Assembly (NCBI RefSeq): GCF_040954835.1
Contig: NW_027168298.1
Span: 1 to 64,000, forward strand
Direction of reading: 5' to 3'
DNA from: Lepisosteus oculatus
Lineage: Eukaryota > Chordata > Actinopteri > Semionotiformes > Lepisosteidae
Length of the DNA stretch: 64,000 nt
Made by a program: the position numbers and the translations under genes. Every line of letters begins with the position of its first letter. The stretch's first letter is position 1. The notes under the pieces are model-generated. The model saw only the letters and a list, made by a program, of their open reading frames with translations. It made no database searches and was not told the origin of the DNA. Positions 1 through 9,536 of the stretch are shown piece by piece.

Positions 1-25
1 AGACCGATTGCGAACGCGCTTGTTT

Positions 26-37
26 TCTCTCTTTGAC
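26..37 (-). terminator. snRNA 3' box of U5 copy 1
   Basis: On the minus strand this reads GTCAAAGAGAGA. It fits the vertebrate snRNA 3'-end box (GTTT, short gap, AAARNNAGA) and lies about 12 nt past the U5 3' hairpin. Confidence 0.65.
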
Positions 38-49
38 CAGCCCAGCTGC

Positions 50-166
50 CCGCCACCCGAAAGCAGGGAAGCACAAAAATTGCAGGGAACTCATTCATGC
101 TTCTCTCCGCGGGAATCTTTAGTAAAAGGCGAAAGATTTGTACGAAATGAAGAGAAACCAGAGTGC
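50..166 (-). ncRNA. U5 spliceosomal snRNA, copy 1
   Basis: U5 snRNA aligns the two exon ends in the spliceosome through its loop 1. Read on the minus strand, the gene begins CTCTGGTTTCTCTTC as vertebrate U5 does. It has loop 1 GCCTTTTAC intact at 122-130, the closing stem ATCTTT/AAAGAT, an Sm site AATTTTTG at 74-81 and a 3' hairpin down to about 50. The length of about 117 nt fits the family. A 3' box lies just beyond the end (26-37). Proximal to the start are a ZNF143/SPH-like site (363-383) and an octamer-like site (386-393) about 200-225 bp upstream, the usual distal-enhancer distance. All expected parts are visible, so this copy is the better candidate for a working gene. The exact ends are inferred by comparison with remembered human U5. 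Confidence 0.88.
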
Positions 167-362
167 GTGGCTGCACAGCTGCAGGAGCCCAGGCCGCCTT
201 CAAAGCCTCTGCGCTGCCGGTCGTGGTTTGCAATGCACCTGGCCTTACAAACGAGCCAGTGGGGCCCGTTCAGCTCCGGGCTCATCGCCTGCGGCTCACG
301 GCTTGCGAGCGTGCCCAATCCGTGCGATAACTCGGAAAACACCCGGCCACACTGTGCCGGAA

Positions 363-393
363 ACGACGCACTCTGGGAAGCCGCTATGCAAAG
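363..393 (-). promoter_or_regulatory. Distal enhancer of U5 copy 1 (SPH plus octamer-like)
   Basis: On the minus strand TTCCCAGAGTGCGTCG resembles the SPH/ZNF143 site found upstream of snRNA genes. Next to it is TTTGCAT (386-393; one base off the ATGCAAAT octamer on the plus strand). The pair is 200-225 bp upstream of the U5 start. A GC box (GGGGGCGGG on the minus strand) follows at about 427-437. Confidence 0.6.
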
Positions 394-533
394 CGAGGTC
401 CCAAGATCCCCTGCGGCCGGACACTTCCCGCCCCCCAAAGAAATGAGCGCCAATCAGACAGCCGGAGACCGAGGACTCGCGGAGCAGACGGCCACAATTG
501 CCATAACAAGAGTGATTGCGAACGTTTTTGTTT

Positions 534-545
534 TCTCTCTTTGAC
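534..545 (-). terminator. snRNA 3' box of U5 copy 2
   Basis: The same GTCAAAGAGAGA motif as for copy 1, exactly 508 bp away. Confidence 0.6.
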
Positions 546-555
546 CAGCCAGGCT

Positions 556-674
556 GCGCCCCACCCGAAGGCAGGGAAGCACAAAAATTGCATGGAACTT
601 ATTCATGCTCCTCTCCACGGAAATCTTTAATAAAAGGCGAAAGATTTGTACGAGATGAAGAGAAACCAGAGTGC
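556..674 (-). ncRNA. U5 snRNA, copy 2 (tandem, probably inactive)
   Basis: This is a direct duplicate of the first U5, offset by 508 bp, with high identity over the gene and flanks. The 5' region, Sm site (582-589) and 3' hairpin are kept. Loop 1 reads GCCTTTTAT (630-638) instead of the nearly invariant GCCTTTTAC. The upstream homology stops at about 879-882, in the middle of the SPH site, so the octamer-like site of copy 1 is missing. A 3' box is still present (534-545). Loss of the distal enhancer and a changed loop suggest a pseudogene, though transcription cannot be excluded from sequence alone. Confidence 0.82.
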
Positions 675-874
675 GTGGCTGCACAGCTGCAGGAGCCCAG
701 ACCGCCTTCAAAACCTCTGCGCTGCCGGTCGTGGTTGGCAATGCACCTGGCCTTACAAACTAGCCAGTGGGGCCCGTTCACCCCCGGGCTCATCGCCTGC
801 GGCTCTCGGCTTGTGGGCGTGCCCAATCCGTGCGATAACTCGGAAAACACCCGGCCACACTGTGTCGGAAACGA

Positions 875-1551
875 CGCACTGTAAGGCACCTTGAAGCGTG
901 CACCCCCAACATTCTTCTTTGCACATCTGTGAAAGGTAAACTCTTGAGCAAACTCTGAACCAGCTCTAAGGAAACTAATCCGATTAGACGTTACTTTGAC
1001 TCATCCTTTAAGGGACCCTTGATAATTGGAGAAATCAATGATTTCGAATGAATTCTGTATGCGTCAAAAGACAGCTATACACAGAAAACATGCAGGACAC
1101 TGCTCATGATGTTTCCCGAGCCGAAACACAGTGCGTTTTTCCAAGCCATCTGACAAAGCCCGCCCACTGAAAACTGCAGCAGATCGTGTAAAGACGTTCA
1201 ACTTTGTAACTACTGCACGCACAGGAAGCAGAATAAATTCCTCTTTTCAAACTGTCAAAGGTTTGCTTTGCGAACGCTGCAGGACATCGCAAAATCTCTT
1301 TTGAACGGGGACAAAAGATTTCTTATGGGGCGCAGTAAGTACAGACGTTTAAAAAGCTCCACTCATGCCGACGATGCAGCATGAAGAAGCGCAACCTAAC
1401 GTTTGACAGACAAAAGCCGGGCGCCGCTACGAGCAATATGAAATCAAACTGACAGCACACGGCGTTTCGCGCTGACTCAAAAGTGATCTCGACAGACGCT
1501 TTTCTCTGCATAACACTGAAAGAGCTAAAGAGCGTTTCTGTTGAGACGTAA
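875..1551 (+). repeat. Flank block shared by the RNA-gene copies
   Basis: No gene is seen here. The block runs from GGCACCTTGAAGCGTG through AAACTCTGAACCAGCTC and AAATCAATGATTTCGAATG to GTTTCTGTTGAGACGTAA. It recurs in the same order at 19310-19970 and 32760-33100 (part), and inverted at 13888-14420, 47455-47600 (part) and 56790-57330. In 13888 onward it directly abuts the U4 3' flank, so it is the ancestral neighbour of U4. Confidence 0.75.
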
Positions 1552-1689
1552 CCCAGTGGGCAAAAGACGTATAATATACGTCTATTAAACGCATACCTTA
1601 GACGTCTAAATGTGGTCTGCAATTCGTCTAGAATGAAATTCTAATATACGTCTATTGTTATACGTCAATTATACGTCTATGATTAGATG

Positions 1690-1975
1690 TTCATTATACG
1701 TAAATGGTTGGAGTTCTATTATACGGATAAATTTAGAGGACTATTATACATATATGGTAGGAGTTCCGGATAACTTTAGAGGACTATTCTACGTATATGG
1801 TTGGAGGTCTATTATACGGATAACTTTAGAGGTCTATTATACGTATATGGGTAGAGGTCTATTATACGGATAACTTTAGAGGTCTATTATATGTATATGG
1901 TTAGAGGTCTATTATACGGATAACTTTAGAGGTCTATTATACGTATATGGGTAGAGGTCTATTATACATCAAAGT
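1690..1975 (+). repeat. 25-bp tandem repeat in a 50-bp higher-order pair
   Basis: GAGGTCTATTATACG is followed alternately by GATAACTTTA and TATATGGGTA. The two 25-bp variants alternate, giving a 50-bp unit repeated about five times. The related array in element B is at 20110-20335. Confidence 0.8.
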
Positions 1976-2749
1976 TAGGTTTTACAGGTGTAGAAACTAG
2001 TAAATCAACCCAATGATTTGGTTTAGAAATTTATTCTGAAAATACACATTCACACCTGAAAAATATGTATTTCAAATTATACATTGTATACAATCAATCA
2101 ACAATCAACATATGGGCAATAATCATAAAAAACACAACTAGTCTTAAACTTCAGCTACAAATTCTGGTAATATGGCAATATACAGTATAGTAACGGCAAA
2201 CACAAACTAATTACATTAACACACTAACTCAAAACCACATTTTGATTCAAATATACATTTTAAAATGTACAACTTCTATATTTCCAAGAAAAAAAAATAT
2301 TACAATGGAAGTTAAGACAATTTTTGTCCACTATTTGCAAACCCTGTGTAATTGTCCTAACAGTTAGAACCAAAAACCTAGTATTTTCAGTGTCCAGATC
2401 TCCTGGCCCCCTGCCTTGCATATGCATTCTTCAAGTAACACATTGCGTGCTCCTTTATTTCTTTTTCTGCTGATTTAGGGCGGGACTTCAGCACCGCAGC
2501 TAGGAGAAAATTATATAATATTACTTCCCAAATTAATGATGATTAATATCTTCTTTAGTATAATCTAAAAAATGAACGGTTTACTAAGCTCAAAGCTGAA
2601 ATAAATGTATAAAATTTGGCTTGCATCATAGAAGTTGAGCAATAAAGTCTGTCCTAATTAAAGAGTACCCAAAGTTTGAAAGTACAACATAGAATAAGAA
2701 TAGAGAAACGGCAAAACGATTTAGTGTCATCTTCCCCATTCACACCATT

Positions 2750-3075
2750 CCCCATTTCGAATGAATTCTGTATGCGTTAAAAGACAGCTATACACAGAAA
2801 ACATGCAGGACACTGCTCACGATGTTTGCCGAGCCGAAACACAGTGCGTTTTTCCAAGCCATTTGACAACGCCCGCCCACTGAAAACTGCAGCAGATCGT
2901 GTAAAGGCGTTCAACTTTGTAACTACTGCACGCACAGGAAGCAGAATAAATTCCTCTTTTCAAACTGTCAAAGGTTTGCTTTGCGAACGCTGCAGGACAT
3001 CGCACAACCTCTTTTGAACGGGGACAAACGATTTCTTATGGGGCGCAGTAAGTACAGACGTTTAAAAAGCTCCAC
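2750..3075 (+). repeat. Host flank-block segment inside element A
   Basis: About 320 bp from ATTTCGAATGAATTC to TTTAAAAAGCTCCAC is a copy of 1036-1352, which lies outside the element on its left. Element B lacks it: there TTCACAC runs straight into TATTTTATG at about 21112-21122. It is thus an extra piece of host DNA in this copy. Only a CAC microhomology is seen at the junctions. Confidence 0.75.
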
Positions 3076-3568
3076 TATTTTTATGTGCCATTTTTTGCTT
3101 ATTCACTTACTATTTTAATCAAAATAATATTAAGAAAGATCTGTATGTATTCAGATAGTATTATTATTGTTCATACTTACTCGTCAAAAGAGGATTGCTG
3201 AGATATTTGTGGATATACTTCTACGTTTGAAAAACGTGTCCAAAATGGTGACCAACGAATACTAGCAATGCATTGTGGTATATAACCGGAAAATATGCTG
3301 GGTTCGATATTTTCTCAACGTATGCGTTTATTAATGTTGTCGATATTATGGTTGAAATTTAACATTGATAATACATCGCGGCTATGTGCCCCCTGCTATG
3401 AGCTGATGTGCAATTTTAACGCATGCAGTTAGTAAGGATCGGTCACTGTTGTATGGTATTATATACAGTATAATGACATTATGGAATAGGATGGGGACAG
3501 GCCTGGCATCACGGGGGGAGGGAGGAATGTCGCCCCTTCAGTTTTGGGCAAAAAGATGTACCTAACTT

Positions 3569-3720
3569 ACCTAGGAGTATACGGCACTCTGCACAGTGTA
3601 CGAAGTAATTTTCGCAGTAATTAATTTATTATATTTACTATATTTATTATACACGTGTAAATTAATTACTGCGAAAATAATTTACTTCGTACACTGTGCA
3701 GAGTGCCGTATACTCCTAGT
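3569..3720. repeat. Near-perfect hairpin (arms about 60 bp)
   Basis: CTAGGAGTATACGGCACTCT opens the left arm and its complement closes the right arm just before TTGCGGCAC. The loop is an AT-rich stretch around 3630-3655. The same hairpin with longer arms is at 22424-22620, so here it is the centre of a foldback element that lost its left arm. Confidence 0.85.
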
Positions 3721-3920
3721 TGCGGCACACACGATACATACAGTAAAAAGCCTCAGGCACTGTGTTAGATGTGTTTTCGACGTTATATATGCGTTTATTA
3801 ATGTCGTCGATTTTACGGTTGCAATTCGACGTTGAGTTTACGTCGAGGCGACGTATATATACGTATAGCCGTATTTTCGCCGTGAATATACGTATATTCG
3901 ACGAATCAGTGCCCACTGGG

Positions 3921-4614
3921 TAAACTCTTCAGCAAACTCTGAACCAGCTCTAAGGAAACTAATCCGATTAGACGTTACTTTGACTCATCTTTTTATGCTC
4001 AGTGCTGGATTGCTCAAACTCCAGCTAGGGTTAGGGTTAGCATTCCCACGCTACTTAGACACTTTGTTTACGCTCAGTGCTTGATTTTGGGAACTTCAGG
4101 ACGAGTGGGAATTTTCTCCTATCTGTCAATTCTGTTTTGTTTTGGAGACTCTTGGCTGCCTATGTTGTACAGTGCAGCGTGAAGGAAACATTTTCCAAAA
4201 CTGTGTCAGCTCAAAAGTTGTAAGAAAACCTCTCCAGCTGCTTTAACTCTCTTCATTTTTGTCATTTAATGTGACACTCGATGTATAACTGGAGCCTCAC
4301 ATATGCAAATGGTGAGGCTCCAGTTCGACACCCAGTTCAACACCACTTTACAGTAAATGACAAAAGCATGGCAGACTGTGCCGGACCGGCAGATTACTTC
4401 CGCTTATTTTTACCATATTAAACAATGGAAATCCAACCACTTGCATTTGTGACACTTGATTTTGGCTGCACCTAAGACACTCTTAAATCTTCAAACACAT
4501 TTCTCTTCTCCCGCAACACTCTTGTCTGTCGGCGCTATGTGGCAGCGTTGCATGACAACCCATCTCACCACGGAAAGGAACCTAACAGCTTTGGTAAGAG
4601 AGGAGAAAAGGACC
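3921..4614 (+). repeat. Block with octamer hairpin, upstream of tRNA-Ile relic
   Basis: No gene seen. The sequence (CTCAGTGCTGGATTGCTC onward) recurs at 45480-46095 in the same order and inverted at 10810-11410. It includes a very short telomere-like AGGGTTAGGGTTAG, a hairpin holding an octamer (4288-4324) and the 3' flank of tRNA-Ile. Confidence 0.7.
4288..4324. promoter_or_regulatory. Octamer ATGCAAAT in the loop of a 13-bp inverted repeat
   Basis: ACTGGAGCCTCAC and its exact complement GTGAGGCTCCAGT flank an 11-nt loop that contains ATGCAAAT (4303-4310). The octamer is the Oct-1 site of snRNA and other small-RNA promoters. The arrangement is kept at 11070-11106 (one arm mismatch) and 45786-45822. 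No snRNA start at the matching distance is recognised, so a role is inferred only. Confidence 0.5.
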
Positions 4615-4688
4615 TGGCCCGTACGCGGCTCAAACCCGCAACCTTGGCGTTACTAGCACCACCATCTAACCAACTGAGCTAACCGGCC
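4615..4688 (-). tRNA. tRNA-Ile-like relic, anticodon AGT
   Basis: The minus strand has the tRNA-Ile(AAT) body, GGCCGGTTAGCTCAGTTGG to GTACGGGCCA region, 74 nt long. The anticodon loop reads CTAGTAA, so the anticodon is AGT, which would read Thr codons. The anticodon stem and T arm carry further changes relative to the clean copy at 46101-46174 (GATGGTGG for GAGCGTGG; T-loop side GAGCCGCG). A TTTT terminator follows (CCTTTTCTCC on the minus strand). Probably a pseudogene. Confidence 0.75.
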
Positions 4689-4879
4689 TCACAACAGTGG
4701 TCCTCTCTGTGCTGCAAAAAATCAAACTCAGGGAATTTCTTTTGTCCTTTGAATAGAAAGCCGTGTAATTCAGTGTACGGGCTTTCTCGTGCAGTTTCAT
4801 GGTTCTTGTAACCCAAATCCTACACTGGCCTGAAGTGCCCCCCCATTTCACAGCATTTTTCAGCTGATTTAAAATGTAC

Positions 4880-5200
4880 CTAAAGGAGAAGCATTATTGA
4901 AGACCATCAATTACCAAGAGCTTTTGTCAAAGGTTTTGGTGGTCATTTTTAATGACCACAGAGCACTATGACCTCGGTTTTACATCTCATCCAAAAGACA
5001 GCGCCCTTTTACAACACAGCTTCTCCGTCACTATATTGGGACATTGGGACCCGTACAGACCTCAGAGTGAGCGCCCATTAACACCACTTCCAGCTGGAAG
5101 CTTTGTTTTTCCCTGTAGCTCACCCTCATCCAGGTACTGACCTGGCTCACACCTGCTTAGCTTCAGTGGGTTTTCAGTTGCGAGTTGCAAAAGTTGGGAT
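4880..5200 (-). repeat. 5S-rRNA-derived SINE-like repeat, copy 1
   Basis: On the minus strand, about 5185-5090 reads GAAGCTAAGCAGG, AGTACCTGGATG and GGTGAGCTACAGGG. These match the internal promoter half of 5S rRNA (GAAGCTAAGCAGGG, TTAGTACTTGGATG). The rest, down to about 4880, is a non-5S tail (AAAACCGAGGTCATAGTGC). The whole unit recurs at 18070-18385 and 46340-46640, each time between tRNA-Ile and tRNA-Gly. It resembles the 5S-derived SINE class of fish. The family name is not certain. Confidence 0.6.
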
Positions 5201-5205
5201 GCAAG

Positions 5206-7960
5206 TGTAGCGGCAATGCTTGTTAATAAGACAGAATTAAGCGTTGGTATGCTGTCCTAAATGAAGCCCCATCTCACCCCCCATCTCTGTGGTGCAGCCA
5301 CAGAGAAAGTATTCATGCAGACTGATTTAAGTTGTTTTCTTTTGATAAGGAACAGCTCCCAGACAGGGATGCACTTAGCTAAGCCTGGCTATCATGATCA
5401 ATGGTCATCCATTGGCGCCTATCTGTCTAGGGAGTGCCGAATGGACATCTGGACTGCATTCTTAAGTGTCAAGAGTAAGTGACGTATATCTCACCTTGAC
5501 CAACCAATCAGGGACTGGCAGGGCGTGGTAATACCACGTGGGTCTCCAATGCCCGCCAAACTCTCAACCAATCAGCACACATCTGTGTCTTGGTCAAAAA
5601 GGGAGCGCAAGCTCAGATCGGGGCTCTCCTTGGCCATTTTCGCGCATCCTCAGAGACAATCACGTGACAACTGCTGTTGTCTGCATAGGGACTTGGACTT
5701 TGTTCTAAGGGCGAGGCCAAGCATCCCGTACGTACTCAGAATTCTACTAACGTGAATGCTCCGTTTGATCAACGGCAGCCTACAGTTGGACCCTCGTCGA
5801 CAACCTGAATAGCTTATTCAGAAGCAGCGCTGGACCGGGAACGAACCAGTTTCTTCCCAGGCAAAAGAGTGACTTGTGAGGACTCGCGGTCACACTCTGT
5901 GCATAGAGACTTTCTACTAGCCAGCCGGACTGCTGGTAGATCCCCTTGGAGCAACGACTGCCCTGCGCGCCGCAGTCAGATTCCTCCGCCCGTCCTACTC
6001 CGAGCTGCACCTTGACTGGTTGGCCGGTAGCCAGAGGACGCCGACACAACGCCCATTGGACAACCGCTGGAACAGAGGCTGCAACAGAGCTTGTCAGCTG
6101 GTTTGGTGTTCGTGCCGGGAAATTCCAAATCCATACACAGTGGATAAGTTAACCCCATGTTCTACATTGCGTCTCGAGAATTCAATTGTACCTCAACACA
6201 AGTTGTTATCAATTTAATTCATGAGTAATGTATTTACTTCCGAGTTTAGAGTAACAATGGGTAATAACACTGATTAGCGATTTGGTAACCGAACGATATA
6301 TATTGACATATATTCTCTGTTGTGTATCTCTTTGTGTTTGCATCTCTTCGAGATTATATATCTTGTATATTGATAACCCTCACAGTAAGGTCTGCCGCTC
6401 GTATCCAGGCAGACTAGTATATGTTTGGTGCACAAATTATATTAATAAATGTATCTCGTGTATTGAACCCGTGTGTGTGCGTTGTTAGTTGTTCTGGCGA
6501 TTGATTTTCTAAAAGCCCCAAGGAACAACCTCGTGATTACTGCTACAATTAATAATTGTCTCAGTAAACCCATCAAACCACTACATTTAATGGCGTCCCT
6601 GGGTGGGCGAGTTTAGAATGAAATGAGACTCAATTGCACAGAATAACTGATGTTGCTGTGAGTTCAAGTTCAGCACAGCACCGCGGCTTTTATACACGAA
6701 TACCGGGTGTGCTGATAACTGCGTAAAGAAATCCCCCTGTTTTCTAGCGTTTAGTGTAACGTGTGCTGATTGGAAATCCATCTGCTCGGGTGTTTAGATT
6801 CCATACTGTATTTTGGTAAAAGGAAAAAAAGTAATACTCTTAAAGTTTCTCTGACGTAATGACAATGGCTGCTAAAATGTCTGAAGTGGAGTCGCTTATA
6901 AGTACTATTTCTAGCGACGACAATCCTGGTTACTGGAGCGGTATCGAAAAGTTGAACTTTGATGATATTGAGAAGCTGCAAGTAGATTTAGTAGCTAAGG
7001 TAGCGAACCAGCTTAACACAGGAGGGTCTGTGAACGCAGTTCAGGTCCTATCTAGTTTCGCCTTAAATCTAGCTAAACAGCTGGAACTGTCTTTGTCCGA
7101 GCTGACAAAGTTTCAAACGCTTCAGGGAAAGCTAGAAAGATATAAGGCGGAGCGAGTTGAGTTGTTGGATATAATCAGAGAAAAGAGAGTGAAAAGTGAG
7201 GAAAGTGAAGACAGACTCAGGGAAGTTTTAGGTAAATTAGATGACCTGTCTGCTAGAGAAACTGCGGCTGAGGTAGCTAGGAGAGACCTAGAAGCGAGCT
7301 TGAAAGAAAAAGAAAAAGAAATTGAGAGTTTAAATGAGCTCAGCCAGGAAAGGCAAAAGGAGTTAGATGCTGCCGTACTGGAAGCAAAACAGGCTAGATC
7401 CCACTTGCATGCCAGCCCACCTAGCAGCCCGGAGCGCTCACCCAGGAGGTTTCTCCCGGCCAGGGTCTGTGGTCGGATCGGCATGGGGGAGATCGCCGAG
7501 TCCTGCGCGAGACGCAAGGGCGATTCAATTCAGGCATAGACCCCCTGCTCCTGATCACGGCCGTCTCCCTGCCCGCGGAGAAACCGTAAAAATTAACCTC
7601 CACTCCCTGAGGCAGTTAGCCAAAGATGTAGAAAGGTTTGACCCGACAGTGTCAGGGAATAATGTGGAGACCTACATTGATGAGCTGAGATATACTTTGC
7701 AGTTTATGCCCGAAGCGTCCGAACAGGAAAAGGCTATGTTAGTAAGGAAAACTACCAGCCGAGCGTTCCACGAGTGGATGTCTAGACAAGGACCTGAGGT
7801 CTGTAATAGCTTTGAGGAGCTGTGTCAGGCAATGATCGGAGAATTTTCGGCTTTTATAGATCCCATATCTGCCGTGGCCACAGCGCACCATATTAAGCAC
7901 GAAAAAGCTGAAGCCCCTCGCGACTATTACCCCTATTATATAATATTTTACTATTATATA
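5206..7960 (+). mobile_element. LTR element fossil, 5' LTR plus gag-like region
   Basis: An LTR of about 1.38 kb (5206-6585) starts TGTAGCGGC and ends CACTACA. It holds an AATAAA signal at 6444-6449 followed by a GT-rich run. A TGG-type primer-binding site starts at 6591 (TGGCGTCCCTGGGTGGGCG). The internal part has gag-like reading frames from about 6859, with a coiled-coil-rich first part and a capsid-like region at about 7590-7930. The element is broken and is cut off near 7960, where an unrelated block (inverted copy of about 51900-52010) begins. No second LTR is present. It is related to the element at 36110-43269 but its LTR is clearly diverged and shorter. It interrupts the tRNA-Ile/tRNA-Gly block after GATGCAAG. 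Confidence 0.8.
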
Positions 7961-9083
7961 ACTAGTAAAATATTACCCCCGGTCCATTCTCTTCCAAAAG
8001 TGAGAAACACCTGTTTTCTACATTTTGTCTGTTTTAAAACCATATCTCTTTAAACCAAACCAAGAGTTTGTCTTTTGCACTGATATTCTGATTCATTTCA
8101 ATTTCAAAGAAAAAAAAAACATTATCTTCCAAAGCATCATAAAATTGTCCATTCTTCCAGACTCTACTTCTCTCTTGTAGTAGTACAGCAGACCTTTCCA
8201 GGTGAGCAGATCACAGAGTCCGAAATATGCTTCCTCCATCAAGCAAAGTACCTGAACATGACTCGGTCTTCATAAAAGCGCCCCTGTAATAAAGAAATTA
8301 AATCCAAAATCAAGAGGGCAGTTGCCTACTGAAGTTCAAGAAGTCATCAATTTTAACCTAGCAACACATTAAAGGCTGCATCTATACAAGTACGATTCTA
8401 GAAATGCTCACCAGATTACGTTTTAAGAAAGAACTGCGCCTCAGGTTCCGCCGAGATCTTAACTCGGATGGCAGGATTCAGAGTCTGGAGTTCGGACTGA
8501 TGGCGCACGGAGGGTCCACATACTGTGGATCCCTCAGTTTTCTTCCGCGTGTTTAAACCGCCAGCGTGTGGCTCTCCTGTCCCCGTGACCTCATTGCTCT
8601 GCTCTCACCTCTGTGCAGCTGAGCCCGACTCATGGTAACGTGGAAAAAAATATGCCCTCAACGTGGGATTTACTCTGGATCAAGGATAGATGTCACCTTT
8701 TTATCGTTGAACAGGATGTATGTGATGTGGCGACTAGGTTCAATTTTGTATCCTTTTAAAAGATTAAGGACTGGGGTGAGCGTGATTTATCACCCTTTCA
8801 GCTAAGAACCCGACGTGAGCACCGTTTAAGCTGCATAGACTCGGTCGTTTAACTCTTCTCCATTAGCAGGGTTAAGGTTAAAGAAAAAAAACATTGCTGA
8901 CTTCTTTTTTTTGCCAGCCGCTAGCGCTGATTAACAATGTTTGTATTTCATGTTTTGCAAGTTCCATCAATTTTAAGAAAAACAAGTCGTTCAAGACAGG
9001 AAATGAATACTTGCATTTAATTAAGTTTAGCCGTAGGCAGTTGTCTGTAAGGACCAGTTCTGTTCGAGAAGACAGAACAAAGA
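7960..9083 (-). repeat. Inverted copy of the spliced-gene 5' block and tRNA-Thr flank
   Basis: Read on the minus strand, this stretch matches 33750-34680, 50950-52010 and 14780-15290. It includes the exon 1-2 region of the C2HC gene (about 8200-8640 here). No open exon beyond exon 2 is present, so it holds no working gene. Confidence 0.65.
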
Positions 9084-9157
9084 AGGCACCACTGGGATTC
9101 GGACCCAGGATCTCCTGTTTAAGAGACAAGCGCTTTAACCAACTAAGCCACGGCGCC
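9084..9157 (-). tRNA. tRNA-Thr body with Lys anticodon CTT
   Basis: The minus strand begins GGCGCCGTGGCTTAGTTGG, the vertebrate tRNA-Thr(AGT) sequence, and ends with a pairing acceptor strand TGGTGCC plus T. The anticodon loop is CTCTTAA, giving anticodon CTT (Lys) instead of AGT. All stems pair, allowing G-T wobble pairs. The T loop is TCCGAAT, with C at position 55. Three paralogues (33698, 50869, 58784) keep AGT, so the swap is specific to this copy. Only TTCTTTG follows downstream, a weak pol III stop. Whether it is transcribed or charged is unknown. Confidence 0.8.
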
Positions 9158-9536
9158 CCGGGAGTGTTGTCCTTTTGCAGCCACTTGGACACACCACTCA
9201 GACACATCTGCATTCGGTGTGTGCTCCGCCTGCTCGCTGAGCAAGTTGCCACCTTTACATACAATAGCAACATCGACACCAAGAGAAAGGATGACAAATG
9301 GCTTTTATCTGGAACTTTTCATGTCCAAGGAGCTCAATGTGCTTTCTGTGTACAACAGGGCCACTGAACTCCACACTGGCCACTGAACCACAGCAGTGGC
9401 TTGCTGGCTTGACATCTCCCAAGGAAATTGTTGAAATCGCATGTGGAACAGGAAAAGGACCCTCGAGTACGAGGGAAAAAAAAGAAAAAGATCATCTGGA
9501 GCGTGCCAACCCGTGTCTGGACAGCCCAGTTTCATT
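9158..9536. repeat. Spacer of the tRNA-Thr/tRNA-Ser(GCT) block
   Basis: No gene seen. The same spacer lies inverted at 33319-33697 and 50491-50868, between the same two tRNA types. Confidence 0.7.

Larger units (their letters stand above)
1..882. repeat. Tandem 508-bp U5 repeat units
   Basis: Bases 1-508 and 509-882 are direct copies of one unit: U5, 3' box and upstream promoter. The second unit is cut at about 880, where it joins the flank block (AAGGCACCTTGAAGCG). The left end of the window may cut further units. Open frames here on both strands are only shadows of the RNA gene. Confidence 0.8.
1552..3920. mobile_element. Non-autonomous TIR element A (CCCAGTGGGCA ends)
   Basis: The ends are inverted: CCCAGTGGGCA at 1552 and TGCCCACTGGG at 3910-3920. 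No transposase is visible. The inside holds a 25/50-bp tandem repeat (1690-1975), AT-rich sequence shared with element B (20340-21590), a captured piece of the host flank block (2750-3075), a CpG-poor decayed copy of the terminal sequence (about 3310-3390) and a 150-bp hairpin (3569-3720). The left flank is the U4-side flank block (GAGACGTAA) and the right flank is a different block (TAAACTCTT). Both ends may therefore not derive from one simple insertion; recombination between two related elements is an alternative. Superfamily not assigned. Confidence 0.6.

Noticed and set aside
8-544. Open frames on both strands across the U5 units
   Set aside because: Shadows of the U5 gene and its promoter.
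1104-1292. A 62-codon frame (MRCPAAFAKQTFDSL) open in several block copies
   Set aside because: It is kept only because the copies are recent. The copy at about 19510-19700 has an 11-bp deletion in it, there is no splice or start context and no known domain.
4027-4040. AGGGTTAGGGTTAG telomere-like motif
   Set aside because: Only two units, and it recurs just as part of the block copies (11351, 45526). Not an interstitial telomere array.
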